Part shown: positions 29,034 through 37,496 of the stretch, in pieces | How the letters are laid out: every line of letters starts with the position of its first letter | Numbering within the stretch: position 1 is the first letter of the stretch | Assembly (NCBI RefSeq): GCF_004769235.1 | Contig: NZ_RQFG01000010.1 | Location: 1 to 64,000 of the forward strand | Origin: Leptospira kanakyensis | Lineage (GTDB): Bacteria > Spirochaetota > Leptospiria > Leptospirales > Leptospiraceae | Length of the DNA: 64,000 nt | Reading direction: 5' to 3' | The notes under the pieces: model-generated | The model's database searches: none | Told to the model about the DNA's origin: nothing | The model's input: the letters and a program-made list of their open reading frames with translations, nothing else | Translations under genes and position numbers: made by a program

Positions 29034-29751
29034 CGAAGAGTAACAACCGAAAAAAAGTATATAAAATTTTGATTCCCACACGAATCGACATAGAAACGGT
29101 TCCTGATATCTTAGACACACCGGCAAATCGTTTTCGATAGTTTACTGAAATCTCTATGATATCCATCTTCAGTTGCAGAGCTTTGACATGCATTTCAATA
29201 TTCCAACCCCAAGTTGGATCTTCCATCTGCAATCGAACCAAAGATGGATACCGCAAAATTCGCAGTGGCCCCATATCCGTAAACTTACGCCGGAAAAAAA
29301 TAAGAATCAAGAAACAAGTGAGTGCATTCCCAAATATTTGAATGGGAGACAAAGCACCTTTTTCGACAACACCAATGGTTCTGGAACCAATCACCAAATC
29401 TGCTTTAGTTTCCTTTATCACATGGATCAGTTTTTGGATGTCCTTTGGGTCATCTGAACCATCGGCATCACAGAAAAGAATATAATCCGGCTCTAACTTT
29501 GTATTTTTGATCCAATTGAGCGCAACAAGACAGGCATTTCCATAACCAATCACGGGGCAATCCAAAGTGAGAAGTCCCATTTTTCTCACGATCGTCGGTG
29601 TTTGGTCCCTAGATGCATTATTCACTACAATAAAACTAGATTTTGGCAATCCAGAATTCGCAATTAATCCGTTTAATGCGCGTTCAATGCCACTTTCTTC
29701 GTCTCGTGCAGGAATGATACAAAGAACATTACTCACCCTTTCTTTCTGCAT
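29017..29751 (-). CDS. Family 2 glycosyltransferase (dolichyl-phosphate mannose synthase-like)
   Basis: The 244-aa protein has a GT-A fold. It opens with VLCIIPARDEESGIERAL, has the metal-binding DADGSDDP near 93-100, and ends in a hydrophobic, basic tail that can associate with the membrane. Such enzymes load a sugar onto undecaprenyl phosphate or a related lipid. The start overlaps the upstream cytochrome gene by 23 bases; GTG at 29736 is an alternative. It is followed by a GT-C gene. Confidence 0.85.
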   Translation of the reverse strand: MQKERVSNVLCIIPARDEESGIERALNGLIANSGLPKSSFIVVNNASRDQTPTIVRKMGLLTLDCPVIGYGNACLVALNWIKNTKLEPDYILFCDADGSDDPKDIQKLIHVIKETKADLVIGSRTIGVVEKGALSPIQIFGNALTCFLILIFFRRKFTDMGPLRILRYPSLVRLQMEDPTWGWNIEMHVKALQLKMDIIEISVNYRKRFAGVSKISGTVSMSIRVGIKILYTFFRLLLFGAHKK

Positions 29752-31045
29752 TCCTTTTGAATAAATCTTCTAAAGGAGTGTCTTTTCTAGATTTAGTATT
29801 TACATGATATAAAGACTCAATGACGAGGGAACTATGAGGGTATAATTCTTTTATCTTTTCTACTTTTTCTTTGTATGGAGAAGTCAGGTAACCCGAAGAC
29901 AGACTCATATAATCCGAAGTAACATTCTTCAAACGAACATGTGTTGCTTGGAAAAGATAAGAAACCACTGGAAGATCCGTTTGTTTCAACTTCCAAACAT
30001 ATACCTTCCCCGATGGGATTCTTGTATCATTTACTTTTTTTGCCTGAGGTGACCAAGACCATTCCTGACCAATTGTTGTTTCCGTTTGGAAAATTGAATT
30101 TCCTTTAAAATCCAAGCCGACAAGTGACAAACGGTAAAATCGTTCTGGGTCTCCCGTTGTCACATGGTGATCTGCATTCTTATTTTTAATTTCGATTTCG
30201 ATGGTTTCATTTTCTACTTTCAGACGAGAAAGAACAATCCCAGGTTTATAACCCAATCGAATTTGATCGGGATACAAATCGAATCTTTTCGGAACACCAC
30301 CACCAATAAACCCATGTTTGTGAGAAGTTCGAATCGGTTTGTTTAGCGAAGTTTTGACAAAAGAACGACGAACTTCCGGTTGGTGGCAAGAAGAACAAGT
30401 TTGGCTGGAATGTGTGGCTTGTAACTCTGTCCCTGTTTGAAAAGAACAAACGAGTGATTCATTTAAAGTATATGTTTCATTATGACAATCATAACAACGG
30501 TTTAATAATTGTTTGCGATCAATTTTAATGGGATGAGGAGGTGAAGTCCCACCGGTTCCACCTATCACATAACTTTCTTTTGTCTGCGAATCCACTCTTA
30601 CATGGCAAGTGGCGCAGGTAACCCCTTCTTCCTTCATATCAGGATTAAAATTAGGGTTTGGAATTTCAACAGGTCGAAAATAATCTCCATTACGTAAACC
30701 AGTGATGATGGTTTCTCTTTGATTTTGTACTGGAATATGACAGTTCAAACAAATCCATTTAGGAGAACTTGGTTTTGCAAGTTCTGATTGGAATTGGATA
30801 TCTGTAAGGGCATTGGCATGGGTAGAACGTTGCCATTCCTCATAAATTTCTGTATGGCAGTTCCCACAATTTTTGGCAGTGGTAGCTCCTACTCCTTTTA
30901 AATCAGGAAGATTCTCGATTGGTTTGGCCCAAATTTTACCAGGGAACACTTGTTCAATGGGAACCTCTCTTTGGTTCAGATAAAGAAATCCTCCAATACT
31001 GAATACGATTAACACCAAAAGGAGGATGAATAAATTTCGTTTCAA
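29729..31045 (-). CDS. Penta-haem c-type cytochrome, membrane-anchored
   Basis: An N-terminal helix (about 5-24) exports or anchors the protein. Five CxxCH haem-binding sites are visible at residues 60-64, 99-103, 144-148, 184-188 and 217-221. After haem 1 comes the WQRSTHANAL motif also found in cytochrome c554-like proteins. The C-terminal ~200 residues lack haem sites and look beta-rich. It is a paralogue of the cytochrome at 38971-40185. The gene follows the exported rhodanese (3-base gap). Periplasmic electron transfer is inferred; the substrate is unknown. Confidence 0.88.
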   Translation of the reverse strand: MKRNLFILLLVLIVFSIGGFLYLNQREVPIEQVFPGKIWAKPIENLPDLKGVGATTAKNCGNCHTEIYEEWQRSTHANALTDIQFQSELAKPSSPKWICLNCHIPVQNQRETIITGLRNGDYFRPVEIPNPNFNPDMKEEGVTCATCHVRVDSQTKESYVIGGTGGTSPPHPIKIDRKQLLNRCYDCHNETYTLNESLVCSFQTGTELQATHSSQTCSSCHQPEVRRSFVKTSLNKPIRTSHKHGFIGGGVPKRFDLYPDQIRLGYKPGIVLSRLKVENETIEIEIKNKNADHHVTTGDPERFYRLSLVGLDFKGNSIFQTETTIGQEWSWSPQAKKVNDTRIPSGKVYVWKLKQTDLPVVSYLFQATHVRLKNVTSDYMSLSSGYLTSPYKEKVEKIKELYPHSSLVIESLYHVNTKSRKDTPLEDLFKRNAERKGE

Positions 31046-31048
31046 TTT

Positions 31049-31969
31049 TTAATTTCCAGTTTCCAACGGAAGTTTAGGATCATTTGACCATTCCCACATA
31101 GATCCTGCATAGTTGTATGCATTATATCCGTAAGTGCGAAGGATTCCAACCACAAAAGCAGAACGAACCCCACCCGTACAGTAGGCAACAATGGGTTTTT
31201 CTTTTTGAATGCCTAACTGTTTTAAATAAACTTCAACCTCTGATTTTGATTTGATATTCCCTTTGGCATCAAACAACTCTTGGTAAAAAAAAGATTTAGC
31301 ACCTGGTATATGCCCTCCTCTAGATTCCCCGTATGGTGTTGCTCCTGTAAACTCTCTAGGTTCTCTTGTGTCTAAAATTTGGTGTTGTTTGGATGGTAAT
31401 CCTTTTAATATTTCCTCTTTAAAGATAGCAGCAGAAACTGAGGTTTTGTTTTTTGCAAAATGTGATGTGAGCGCCAAAGTTTCTGGTTTAGGATTTGTTT
31501 TTTTCTGGATTTGTTTTTCATAAGAGGAATACCCCCCATCAATCCAATAGGTTTGTCTGAACCCGGCTTCTCTAAGGCTCCAAACAATTCGCCCTTCTTC
31601 TCCCCAACCAGAATTTCCATCACCTAACACTAGAACATTATCATCTTGTTTGAGGCCTAAATCGTTTAGTTTTTTACGAACTAATTTTAGTTCCAATAAA
31701 TCTCCCTTATTTGGCGTTTCGGTGCGAGAAAGGTCTTCCCAAGACAAAAGAATCGCTCCTGAAACTTTGTTTTTCAAACGAGGCAAAGAAGAACGAGTGT
31801 CTAGAATTTTATATTTTGGAAGCGAAAGGGCCAATTCAGCAGAGAGAAACCAAGGAGAGTCCACAGGTTTTGTCAGAGGGACAGAGGGCCCAGCGCTTGG
31901 TTCTCCGAAGAATGCCCCAAGAAGAGAGAAAAAAAATAGATAGATTCCGTAACAACGTAGTACTTTCAC
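31049..31969 (-). CDS. Exported tandem-domain rhodanese (sulfurtransferase)
   Basis: GTG at 31969 is chosen because GGGGGA lies six bases upstream. It yields a signal helix (about residues 4-20), so the enzyme is probably periplasmic. Two rhodanese domains follow. The first (about 35-155) has KILDTRSS and GDGNSGWGEEG instead of the cysteine loop. The second (about 175-300) has LDTREPREF, GHIPGA and the active loop CTGGVRS. This is the layout of thiosulfate or 3-mercaptopyruvate sulfurtransferases. Its gene is 3 bases from the penta-haem cytochrome gene, pointing to a shared role in sulfur chemistry. Confidence 0.88.
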   Translation of the reverse strand: MKVLRCYGIYLFFFSLLGAFFGEPSAGPSVPLTKPVDSPWFLSAELALSLPKYKILDTRSSLPRLKNKVSGAILLSWEDLSRTETPNKGDLLELKLVRKKLNDLGLKQDDNVLVLGDGNSGWGEEGRIVWSLREAGFRQTYWIDGGYSSYEKQIQKKTNPKPETLALTSHFAKNKTSVSAAIFKEEILKGLPSKQHQILDTREPREFTGATPYGESRGGHIPGAKSFFYQELFDAKGNIKSKSEVEVYLKQLGIQKEKPIVAYCTGGVRSAFVVGILRTYGYNAYNYAGSMWEWSNDPKLPLETGN

Positions 31970-32107
31970 GAAAATTCCCCCGAATTTATAAAGTCTTTCT
32001 CTTTTAAGACGAAATATCGTCAATAAAATAAATATTTCATCCAATAAAGCGAATTTTTCTTGATAGAAGCAACCCTCCTCGTACTTTGGAAAGGAATGGA
32101 GGGCAAT

Positions 32108-32584
32108 ATGAAAATTGGTTATTATCCGGACGTGGTCAATGAAAATGTCACAAGGATTGTCGCCTCGACTGTCGTATTCCTTGGTGTTTTTGCGATTCTT
32201 TTTCCGAACCCTTATGTGCTCGCACTCTTACTTGCCGGGTTTACTTTGCGTTTGAGTTACGGGCCAAAGTTTGAACCGTTTGCTTTTTTTACTTCTAGAT
32301 ACTTAGTCCCTTGGCTCGGAATTTCTTTTGTAGCCACAGCAGGACCACCCAAACGATTTGCACAGCTTATCGGTTTTTTATTTAGCGTCGGTGCCATTGT
32401 GTTTTTTGTTTTGGATCTAAGATTGGCTTACCAAATCACTTTAGCAACTCTCGTTTTTTTTGCGTCACTCGAATCTTTTTTAGGATGGTGTGCTGGTTGT
32501 TTTGCATTTGGTTTACTGATGAAACTAGGAGTGATTCCGGAAGAAATTTGTGAAAGATGTAACAATCTAAATTTTAATAAATAG
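32108..32584 (+). CDS. DUF4395 membrane protein
   Basis: ATG at 32108 has GGAGGG four bases upstream; the longer frame from 32060 is not preferred. The protein has four hydrophobic helices and ends with SFLGWCAGCFAFGLLMKLG and a CERC motif. This is the DUF4395 pattern with conserved cysteines in the last helix and tail. DUF4395 proteins often occur beside thioredoxin-like or rhodanese genes. Here it is divergent from the exported rhodanese, which fits a membrane role in thiol or sulfur transfer. That role is inference. Confidence 0.82.
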   Translation: MKIGYYPDVVNENVTRIVASTVVFLGVFAILFPNPYVLALLLAGFTLRLSYGPKFEPFAFFTSRYLVPWLGISFVATAGPPKRFAQLIGFLFSVGAIVFFVLDLRLAYQITLATLVFFASLESFLGWCAGCFAFGLLMKLGVIPEEICERCNNLNFNK

Positions 32585-32598
32585 TTTTCGTTAATACA

Positions 32599-33915
32599 TT
32601 GTTACAATGGATTCTATTTATAAGTATTTCTTTGGTTACCATTCTCTTTTTTTGGATGGTAACCCTTCCTAAATCTTTTTTTAAAAAATACAAAACAGAA
32701 ATTTTTCTCATCGGCCTTAGCCTTCGTGTTATATTTATTTTTCTTCCTCCAGTTTGGGAAGATGATTGGGCGAGATATTTATGGGAAGGAAATTTAATTC
32801 GAAACGGAGAGTCTCCGTATGAAATAGCTCCTGAAAATTCATTTCAAAAATCTAACTTAAGTGAAATAGAAACGGAGATTTTATCACAAATCAATCATCC
32901 GGATTGGACAACGATTTATACACCTTTTGTTTTATTCTATTTTGCCTTATTTTCTCTAGGTTTTTCAGGAATTTTTTTAAAACTTAGTTATCTCATTTTA
33001 GAAACATTCAGTTTTTTATTATATTCGAAAGGTAAACCCTTCAAGTTTTCACTCCTGTATTGGATTTTTCCTATTTTAATCAAAGAAGTATATTTAAACT
33101 ATCATTTTGAAATATTGATTCTTTCTCTTTTTTGGATTTTTTTAAATACAATCAAATATAAAAAATATACCCTTTCTAGTTTTATCTTTGGCCTCGCCGT
33201 TCATATTAAATTCTTTTCTCTATTCTATTTTATTTATCTGATTCAAAACTTACCATTTAAAAACTGGAAAAAACAATGGAAGGAATCGTTTTTTCTTATT
33301 TTATCTTTTGTATTTGGATTTTTTATTTTTTATTTTATCTACTACTTGATTTTTCCAAATTCAAACGATTTTGGATTCAACAACTTACTAAGATTTGGTG
33401 GAAGTTTCAAATTCAATCAGTTTTATGAACCATTCTGGGAAATATTTGGGGTCATGGACCTAAGAACATTTCCACTTATATTTTTATTGTCTACTATGCT
33501 GATTTTTTTATTCATCAACCTCCAAAAAAAAGATCGATTCCGCAAAATCAAATTTATCTCCGTAAAATTAGATTTATATTTTTTACTTGGGTATCTTTCT
33601 CTTTGTTTACTCCCAGTATACAACCCTTGGTATTTTTTAATCCTTCTTCCTATCCTAGTCACTTCAAAATCAGAAAGAATTTTTCCTTGGATTTTGGTAT
33701 GGGTTCCCCAACTCTCCTACCTCACATCTTTCCGTTTGGGACTGGAATTTACCTATTTCTATGAAATCCCAAACTCCATCCTCCTATTGGAAGCCCTAAT
33801 ATCCCTAATCTGCCTCGCTTGGTATTTTACACAAATATTCATTTTACTTTACAAAATATCCAATATATCAAACATAGCCCGTAAGGGAAGTATTGGGTAT
33901 GGAAACAGAAATTGA
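32599..33915 (+). CDS. Polytopic GT-C-type membrane protein
   Basis: About ten membrane helices are visible in 438 aa, and the codon use is very AT-rich. The first loop has PPVWEDDWARYLWEGNLI, the same acidic motif as in the GT-C protein at 27750-29033, and NGESPYEIAPEN follows. The two are likely paralogues that transfer sugar from a lipid carrier. The TTG start at 32599 is the first available start; its ribosome site is weak. The 3' end overlaps the regulator gene by 17 bases. Confidence 0.7.
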   Translation: MLQWILFISISLVTILFFWMVTLPKSFFKKYKTEIFLIGLSLRVIFIFLPPVWEDDWARYLWEGNLIRNGESPYEIAPENSFQKSNLSEIETEILSQINHPDWTTIYTPFVLFYFALFSLGFSGIFLKLSYLILETFSFLLYSKGKPFKFSLLYWIFPILIKEVYLNYHFEILILSLFWIFLNTIKYKKYTLSSFIFGLAVHIKFFSLFYFIYLIQNLPFKNWKKQWKESFFLILSFVFGFFIFYFIYYLIFPNSNDFGFNNLLRFGGSFKFNQFYEPFWEIFGVMDLRTFPLIFLLSTMLIFLFINLQKKDRFRKIKFISVKLDLYFLLGYLSLCLLPVYNPWYFLILLPILVTSKSERIFPWILVWVPQLSYLTSFRLGLEFTYFYEIPNSILLLEALISLICLAWYFTQIFILLYKISNISNIARKGSIGYGNRN

Positions 33916-34510
33916 AAGTTTTTCTGCCACAACAGAAAACGAAAGAAATGTCGATGAAGTGTTAACGGTTGTCCTTGGGGAGACCTTGAAACGCAGAAGG
34001 TTAGAACTGGGTTTATCCATGGAAAAACTTTCTCAGCTTTCAACCGTTAGCCGAGGAATGTTAGGACTCATTGAATCAGGAAAAACCACACCCAGTATCG
34101 GGATCTTGTGGAAATTATCTAAATCGTTACGGATTCCTATTGGAGAAATGATCCCAGATCTTTTTGCCCAGTCCCCACGGTTTATCGGATCCAACGAAGG
34201 AAAACGCTGGATTTCCCCCAAAAATACAGCAGAATCTCGTGTTTTTTACCAAGAAGAAAGAGACCGACTGAGTCTTGTCGAATGGAAATTAAACTCAGGA
34301 AAGGTCACACAATTTAGTCACCTACCCACGGCCTTTGATATCAAAATCTACCAAGTTTCTGGAAAAACTAAAATCAAATTAAAAACCAAAGAAATTATTT
34401 TGGAACCAGCAGACAGTGCTTTCTTTCCCATTGCGGAACTAGAATCCATTGAAAATGAATTCGGCGAAGAATCTAAATTTCTTTGGATCGCGTCCAAAAA
34501 GGCTCGGTAA
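33899..34510 (+). CDS. XRE-family regulator with C-terminal cupin domain
   Basis: ATG at 33899 follows AAGGGAAG by about eight bases. Residues about 25-80 form a helix-turn-helix of the XRE type (LKRRRLELGLSMEKLSQLS, then GMLGLIESGKTTPSIGILWKLSKSL). The C-terminal half (about 125-200) is a cupin beta-barrel that probably senses a small ligand. Family members often control sulfur, amino-acid or detoxification genes. A spaced direct repeat just downstream, ahead of the rhodanese lipoprotein genes, is a plausible operator. Confidence 0.86.
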   Translation: METEIESFSATTENERNVDEVLTVVLGETLKRRRLELGLSMEKLSQLSTVSRGMLGLIESGKTTPSIGILWKLSKSLRIPIGEMIPDLFAQSPRFIGSNEGKRWISPKNTAESRVFYQEERDRLSLVEWKLNSGKVTQFSHLPTAFDIKIYQVSGKTKIKLKTKEIILEPADSAFFPIAELESIENEFGEESKFLWIASKKAR

Positions 34511-34582
34511 AGATAAAAAAGTTTTCTTGGAACCAAGAAATTCTAAAAAAAAGGAAAGGCCAAAAAGATGGACATCTCGGGA

Positions 34583-34626
34583 ATATATTGAACAATATAT
34601 AAGATATTAAGTTCAATATATAAGAT
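34583..34626 (+). promoter_or_regulatory. Candidate operator: direct and inverted repeats
   Basis: CAATATATAAGAT occurs at 34593-34605 and again at 34614-34626, a spacing of exactly 21 bases (two helical turns). An inverted repeat, ATATATTGAAC (34583-34593) with GTTCAATATAT (34611-34621), overlaps it. The site lies between the XRE/cupin regulator gene and the first rhodanese lipoprotein gene. This layout suits cooperative binding of a dimeric regulator. A GC-rich CCCCTACAGGGG hairpin closer to the gene may be part of the leader. Confidence 0.5.
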
Positions 34627-34735
34627 TTACTGTTTTTTGTTCCGACCCCCTTTTTCAAACTGACCTTACCATGTTTCCTAACTCTGGTGCAACCCCTACA
34701 GGGGGGAAACGGGAATAAAATCGAAGGATTAACAA

Positions 34736-36088
34736 ATGAAAACCAATCTACTATACAAGTCGATTGCTCTTATTACCGCGGGGTTCATCGGAGCCTGCGG
34801 CGGAGCAAAAAATAATGACACAAAGAACTTACTACTGGCAGCTCTTGCCCTTTCCTCTGGGATTAAGGTGAATAGTGCAGCCGAGTTAGCAAAAGAATCT
34901 AACGACGATTATAATCTAAATGAATATGGTCTCATCACTCCCTCTACTTTGGGTAAGTGGGTAAACAATTGGTCTGGGACTAAACCTGCTGGTGTTAATG
35001 GTAAATTAGTCATCTTACAAAACGGTGCCAGCGCTACTGCTGGAAAGGAATACATTGCGGGAAACGGAAATGACGTTGTTGTCTACAGTTTTACTTTCGC
35101 TGATGGAGCTAGTGCTCTAGATGGTGGAGATGGATTTAGTCAAAAACGAAGCAGTGGACTCAGTGATACTGTATCTATCATCGCCAATGGAACCAAAGTG
35201 GATACCATCCTTAATCGTTATGGAATTGATCCAAACAATGACTTAGTTGTCTTTGTTTCTTCTGCCAATGCCAACAGTCACGTTCAAGGAACACTCCGTG
35301 GATTTTATACATTCCGTTATTGGGGATTTGATCATAAAAATCTTGCCTTCTTAAATGGAACACTTCCACGACTTGCAGTAACGGATGGAAACTTTGTTCC
35401 GTTCAGTTCAACTACAAACACCCCACCAAGTTACACCAATCGTTATTCGGTAAAATCTCTTCGAGTTGATAACACCATTCTTATGTTACCAGTAGAAGAT
35501 GTCATCACTGCCGTGAAAAATCCTAATAACGTAACCATTGCTGGACTTACTTCGAGTGTATTTATCTCAGATGCAAGATCTTCTTCTGGAAGTAGCAATG
35601 AATACAATGGTGTCATCCGAAGTACAACTTCTGAAGTGGCAGGTAAATATGTTGGTTTTGAAGGTCGCATCAAAGGCGCCAAAGAACTTAGATGGACAGA
35701 TCTACTCGACACAGAATTTAGATTCAAATCAAAAGCAGATCTAAAAGCATATTATGATGGAAAAGGTTATCAAGTAGGACAAACAGCTATTCAGCTTTGC
35801 CGTACCAATAACAGATCTCAGGTGACTGGATTTTCATACATTGCGATTCTCGGATATCCTTCTACTTATTATGATGGAAGTTGGATTGAATGGGGTAGTT
35901 TAACAGGCGGCGGTCCAGCACCAAAACTGCCATCTGACTCTCCATACCGTACAGATCTTCCTGAAGTATCTGAAGTAATTACTTACAATGTGGCCGGTGA
36001 CGTTGATCCAAATCTTCCAACAAACTTAAACACATTCGCTACTACTTCTAGAAAAATTATCGACGAAGATAAAGCTTACAAACGTTAA
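34736..36088 (+). CDS. Rhodanese-like lipoprotein, tandem domain
   Basis: The signal peptide ends in FIGAC (Cys21), so this is a lipoprotein. Two rhodanese-type domains follow. The first reads GLITPSTLGKWVNNW...GKLVILQ and ends with YTFRYWGFDHKNLAFLNG, like the non-catalytic N-terminal domain of sulfurtransferases. The second has FISDARSS, GRIKGAKEL (the GHIPGA position) and the active loop CRTNNRS with Cys355. This cysteine lies 96 residues from the C-terminus, and DEDKAYK ends the protein. It likely handles sulfane sulfur or similar groups outside the inner membrane. Two paralogues lie at 37497 and 58825. Confidence 0.82.
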   Translation: MKTNLLYKSIALITAGFIGACGGAKNNDTKNLLLAALALSSGIKVNSAAELAKESNDDYNLNEYGLITPSTLGKWVNNWSGTKPAGVNGKLVILQNGASATAGKEYIAGNGNDVVVYSFTFADGASALDGGDGFSQKRSSGLSDTVSIIANGTKVDTILNRYGIDPNNDLVVFVSSANANSHVQGTLRGFYTFRYWGFDHKNLAFLNGTLPRLAVTDGNFVPFSSTTNTPPSYTNRYSVKSLRVDNTILMLPVEDVITAVKNPNNVTIAGLTSSVFISDARSSSGSSNEYNGVIRSTTSEVAGKYVGFEGRIKGAKELRWTDLLDTEFRFKSKADLKAYYDGKGYQVGQTAIQLCRTNNRSQVTGFSYIAILGYPSTYYDGSWIEWGSLTGGGPAPKLPSDSPYRTDLPEVSEVITYNVAGDVDPNLPTNLNTFATTSRKIIDEDKAYKR

Positions 36089-36105
36089 AAGAAAATTTAA
36101 AACAG

Positions 36106-36132
36106 AGAGGGATGATCCAACGTCCCTCTTTT
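36106..36132 (+). terminator. Terminator or attenuator inside the rhodanese-cytochrome cluster
   Basis: AGAGGGA (36106-36112) pairs with TCCCTCT (36123-36129) around a 10-base loop and is followed by TTTT. It lies between the first rhodanese lipoprotein gene and the small cytochrome-like gene. It may end part of the transcripts, so that the first gene is made in excess. Confidence 0.6.
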
Positions 36133-36166
36133 AAAAATAAAAAAATCGATTCGCAGGGAAAGTTAT

Positions 36167-36526
36167 ATGAAGAACTTTATAACATTTTTAATTTTTAATC
36201 TACTTTTGATCTCATCCGCCTTCGCCTCTGGAGGAATTGGTGGTGGTGGTATCGCAAACATTCCACAAGGCCAAGATAGAGAAAAATACCATTTAGGAAA
36301 AGCAGTCTATAACCAAGATCTGACTTTAGAAAAACAACCGAATGTAAAATTGATCGAACAAGAAGAACGATTGGAATACTTACAAGGAAGTTTGCCAAAT
36401 ACAGAAAAAAGAAGGGTCAACCTTCCTGATTTTGCGGGAAAATTGACAGAAGAACAAATCACAGCACTTGAATATTTTGTTCAAGTTAGATTCAATGTGA
36501 AACTTCCAGAGAAAAAGAAGGAATAA
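36167..36526 (+). CDS. Small periplasmic protein resembling a haem-less cytochrome c
   Basis: The 119-aa protein has a signal peptide (about 1-20, ending AFA) and a glycine-rich mature start (SGGIGGGG). It then reads like a small c-type cytochrome: EKYHLGKAVYNQ near the front and FAGKLTEEQITALEYFVQVRF at the end. However, no CxxCH or any cysteine is present in the mature part. It could be a degenerate cytochrome with a structural role. It is three bases from the beta-barrel gene, so the two are translated together. Confidence 0.65.
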   Translation: MKNFITFLIFNLLLISSAFASGGIGGGGIANIPQGQDREKYHLGKAVYNQDLTLEKQPNVKLIEQEERLEYLQGSLPNTEKRRVNLPDFAGKLTEEQITALEYFVQVRFNVKLPEKKKE

Positions 36527-36529
36527 ACA

Positions 36530-37486
36530 ATGAAATCTTTCTTTAACTTTATAAAATATATATCATTTCTATCCGTTTTTGTTACACCAAGTATTTACGC
36601 ACAACAAGCTTGGGCTCCATACGAAAGGCAACTCTGGGTAAGACCTGTATTCATTCATTCTGAATACGATAGTGCTTTTCTCGCCGGACAAAAAGCAAAA
36701 TATGATGATAACGTTCGTTTGTCGGTAGCTAACTTAGCCCTTGAATACGGAATCACTGATAGGCTTACGGCTGACTTTACCTTTGGATTTGGTAAGTTGG
36801 GTCGTCACCGGGTTTTTAATCGGTATTTAGGTTTACAACAAACTCCCGATGTTCCCGATAAATATGGATTTATGGATACAAGGTTTGGAATCCGTTACAA
36901 AATTTTGGACGAATTTGATTCTAAATACCGTTGGATGCCAACCATCTCACTTCGTATCGGAGGGATCAAACGAGGAGATTACGATAGAAACCCTCAGTCC
37001 CTGGGTGATGGTGCCAGTGGTGGAGAGGTAAATCTTTATTTGGCGAAAGATTTCGGAATCTGGGGATTAGGAGGACTTGGTGAGTTTTCCTATCGTAAAA
37101 GAGAAAACCCAGTTCCAGATGATATCTTGTATTACTCAGCCTTTTACAAACGTTTTTTTGAATCTTTGTTTTTGACTGTTGGTCTCCGTGGACAGGTAGG
37201 TCAAGGTGGTTACGCTTATGCTGACCCAAGACAACAACCACCATGGAACATGACTCGTTTCCCGCAGCCATCAGTTTATGGAGTGAATCCTTATGATGTT
37301 TACGTACAAAACGAACGGCCTGCATGGGGAAGAAAAGAGGATTTTCATAATGCGGAAGTTGGCTTAAGTTATCAGGATAGTTTCGGAAACTTCTATACCT
37401 TATTCTACTCAGAAACAATTGCAGGTTATAACACAGCAAGATTAAAAACTGTGGGATTTGCAGCAACACTCCCATACAATCTTTAA
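36530..37486 (+). CDS. Outer-membrane beta-barrel protein
   Basis: A signal peptide covers about 1-24 (ending in IYAQ). The 318-aa protein is rich in alternating aromatic and polar residues, with short turns and long beta-strands. Examples are LALEYGITDRLTADFTFGFG near 68-87 and LTVGLRGQVGQGGYAYAD. These resemble transporter-type outer-membrane barrels. It lies between the haem-less cytochrome-like gene and the second rhodanese lipoprotein gene. In an electron-transfer or oxyanion conduit this would be the pore; that role is inferred from the neighbours. Confidence 0.78.
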   Translation: MKSFFNFIKYISFLSVFVTPSIYAQQAWAPYERQLWVRPVFIHSEYDSAFLAGQKAKYDDNVRLSVANLALEYGITDRLTADFTFGFGKLGRHRVFNRYLGLQQTPDVPDKYGFMDTRFGIRYKILDEFDSKYRWMPTISLRIGGIKRGDYDRNPQSLGDGASGGEVNLYLAKDFGIWGLGGLGEFSYRKRENPVPDDILYYSAFYKRFFESLFLTVGLRGQVGQGGYAYADPRQQPPWNMTRFPQPSVYGVNPYDVYVQNERPAWGRKEDFHNAEVGLSYQDSFGNFYTLFYSETIAGYNTARLKTVGFAATLPYNL

Positions 37487-37496
37487 GGGTAATCCA

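Noticed and set aside
27191..29751. An arsenosugar biosynthesis cluster, suggested by the TIGR04282-type glycosyltransferase
   Set aside because: No ArsM or ArsS-like gene is present; the neighbours are a GT2 and a GT-C protein.
34690..34735. A possible riboswitch-like hairpin (CCCCTACAGGGG, then GGGAAACGGG) upstream of the first rhodanese lipoprotein
   Set aside because: It does not fit the core of cobalamin, c-di-GMP or SAM riboswitches that I can recall; only noted as a hairpin.
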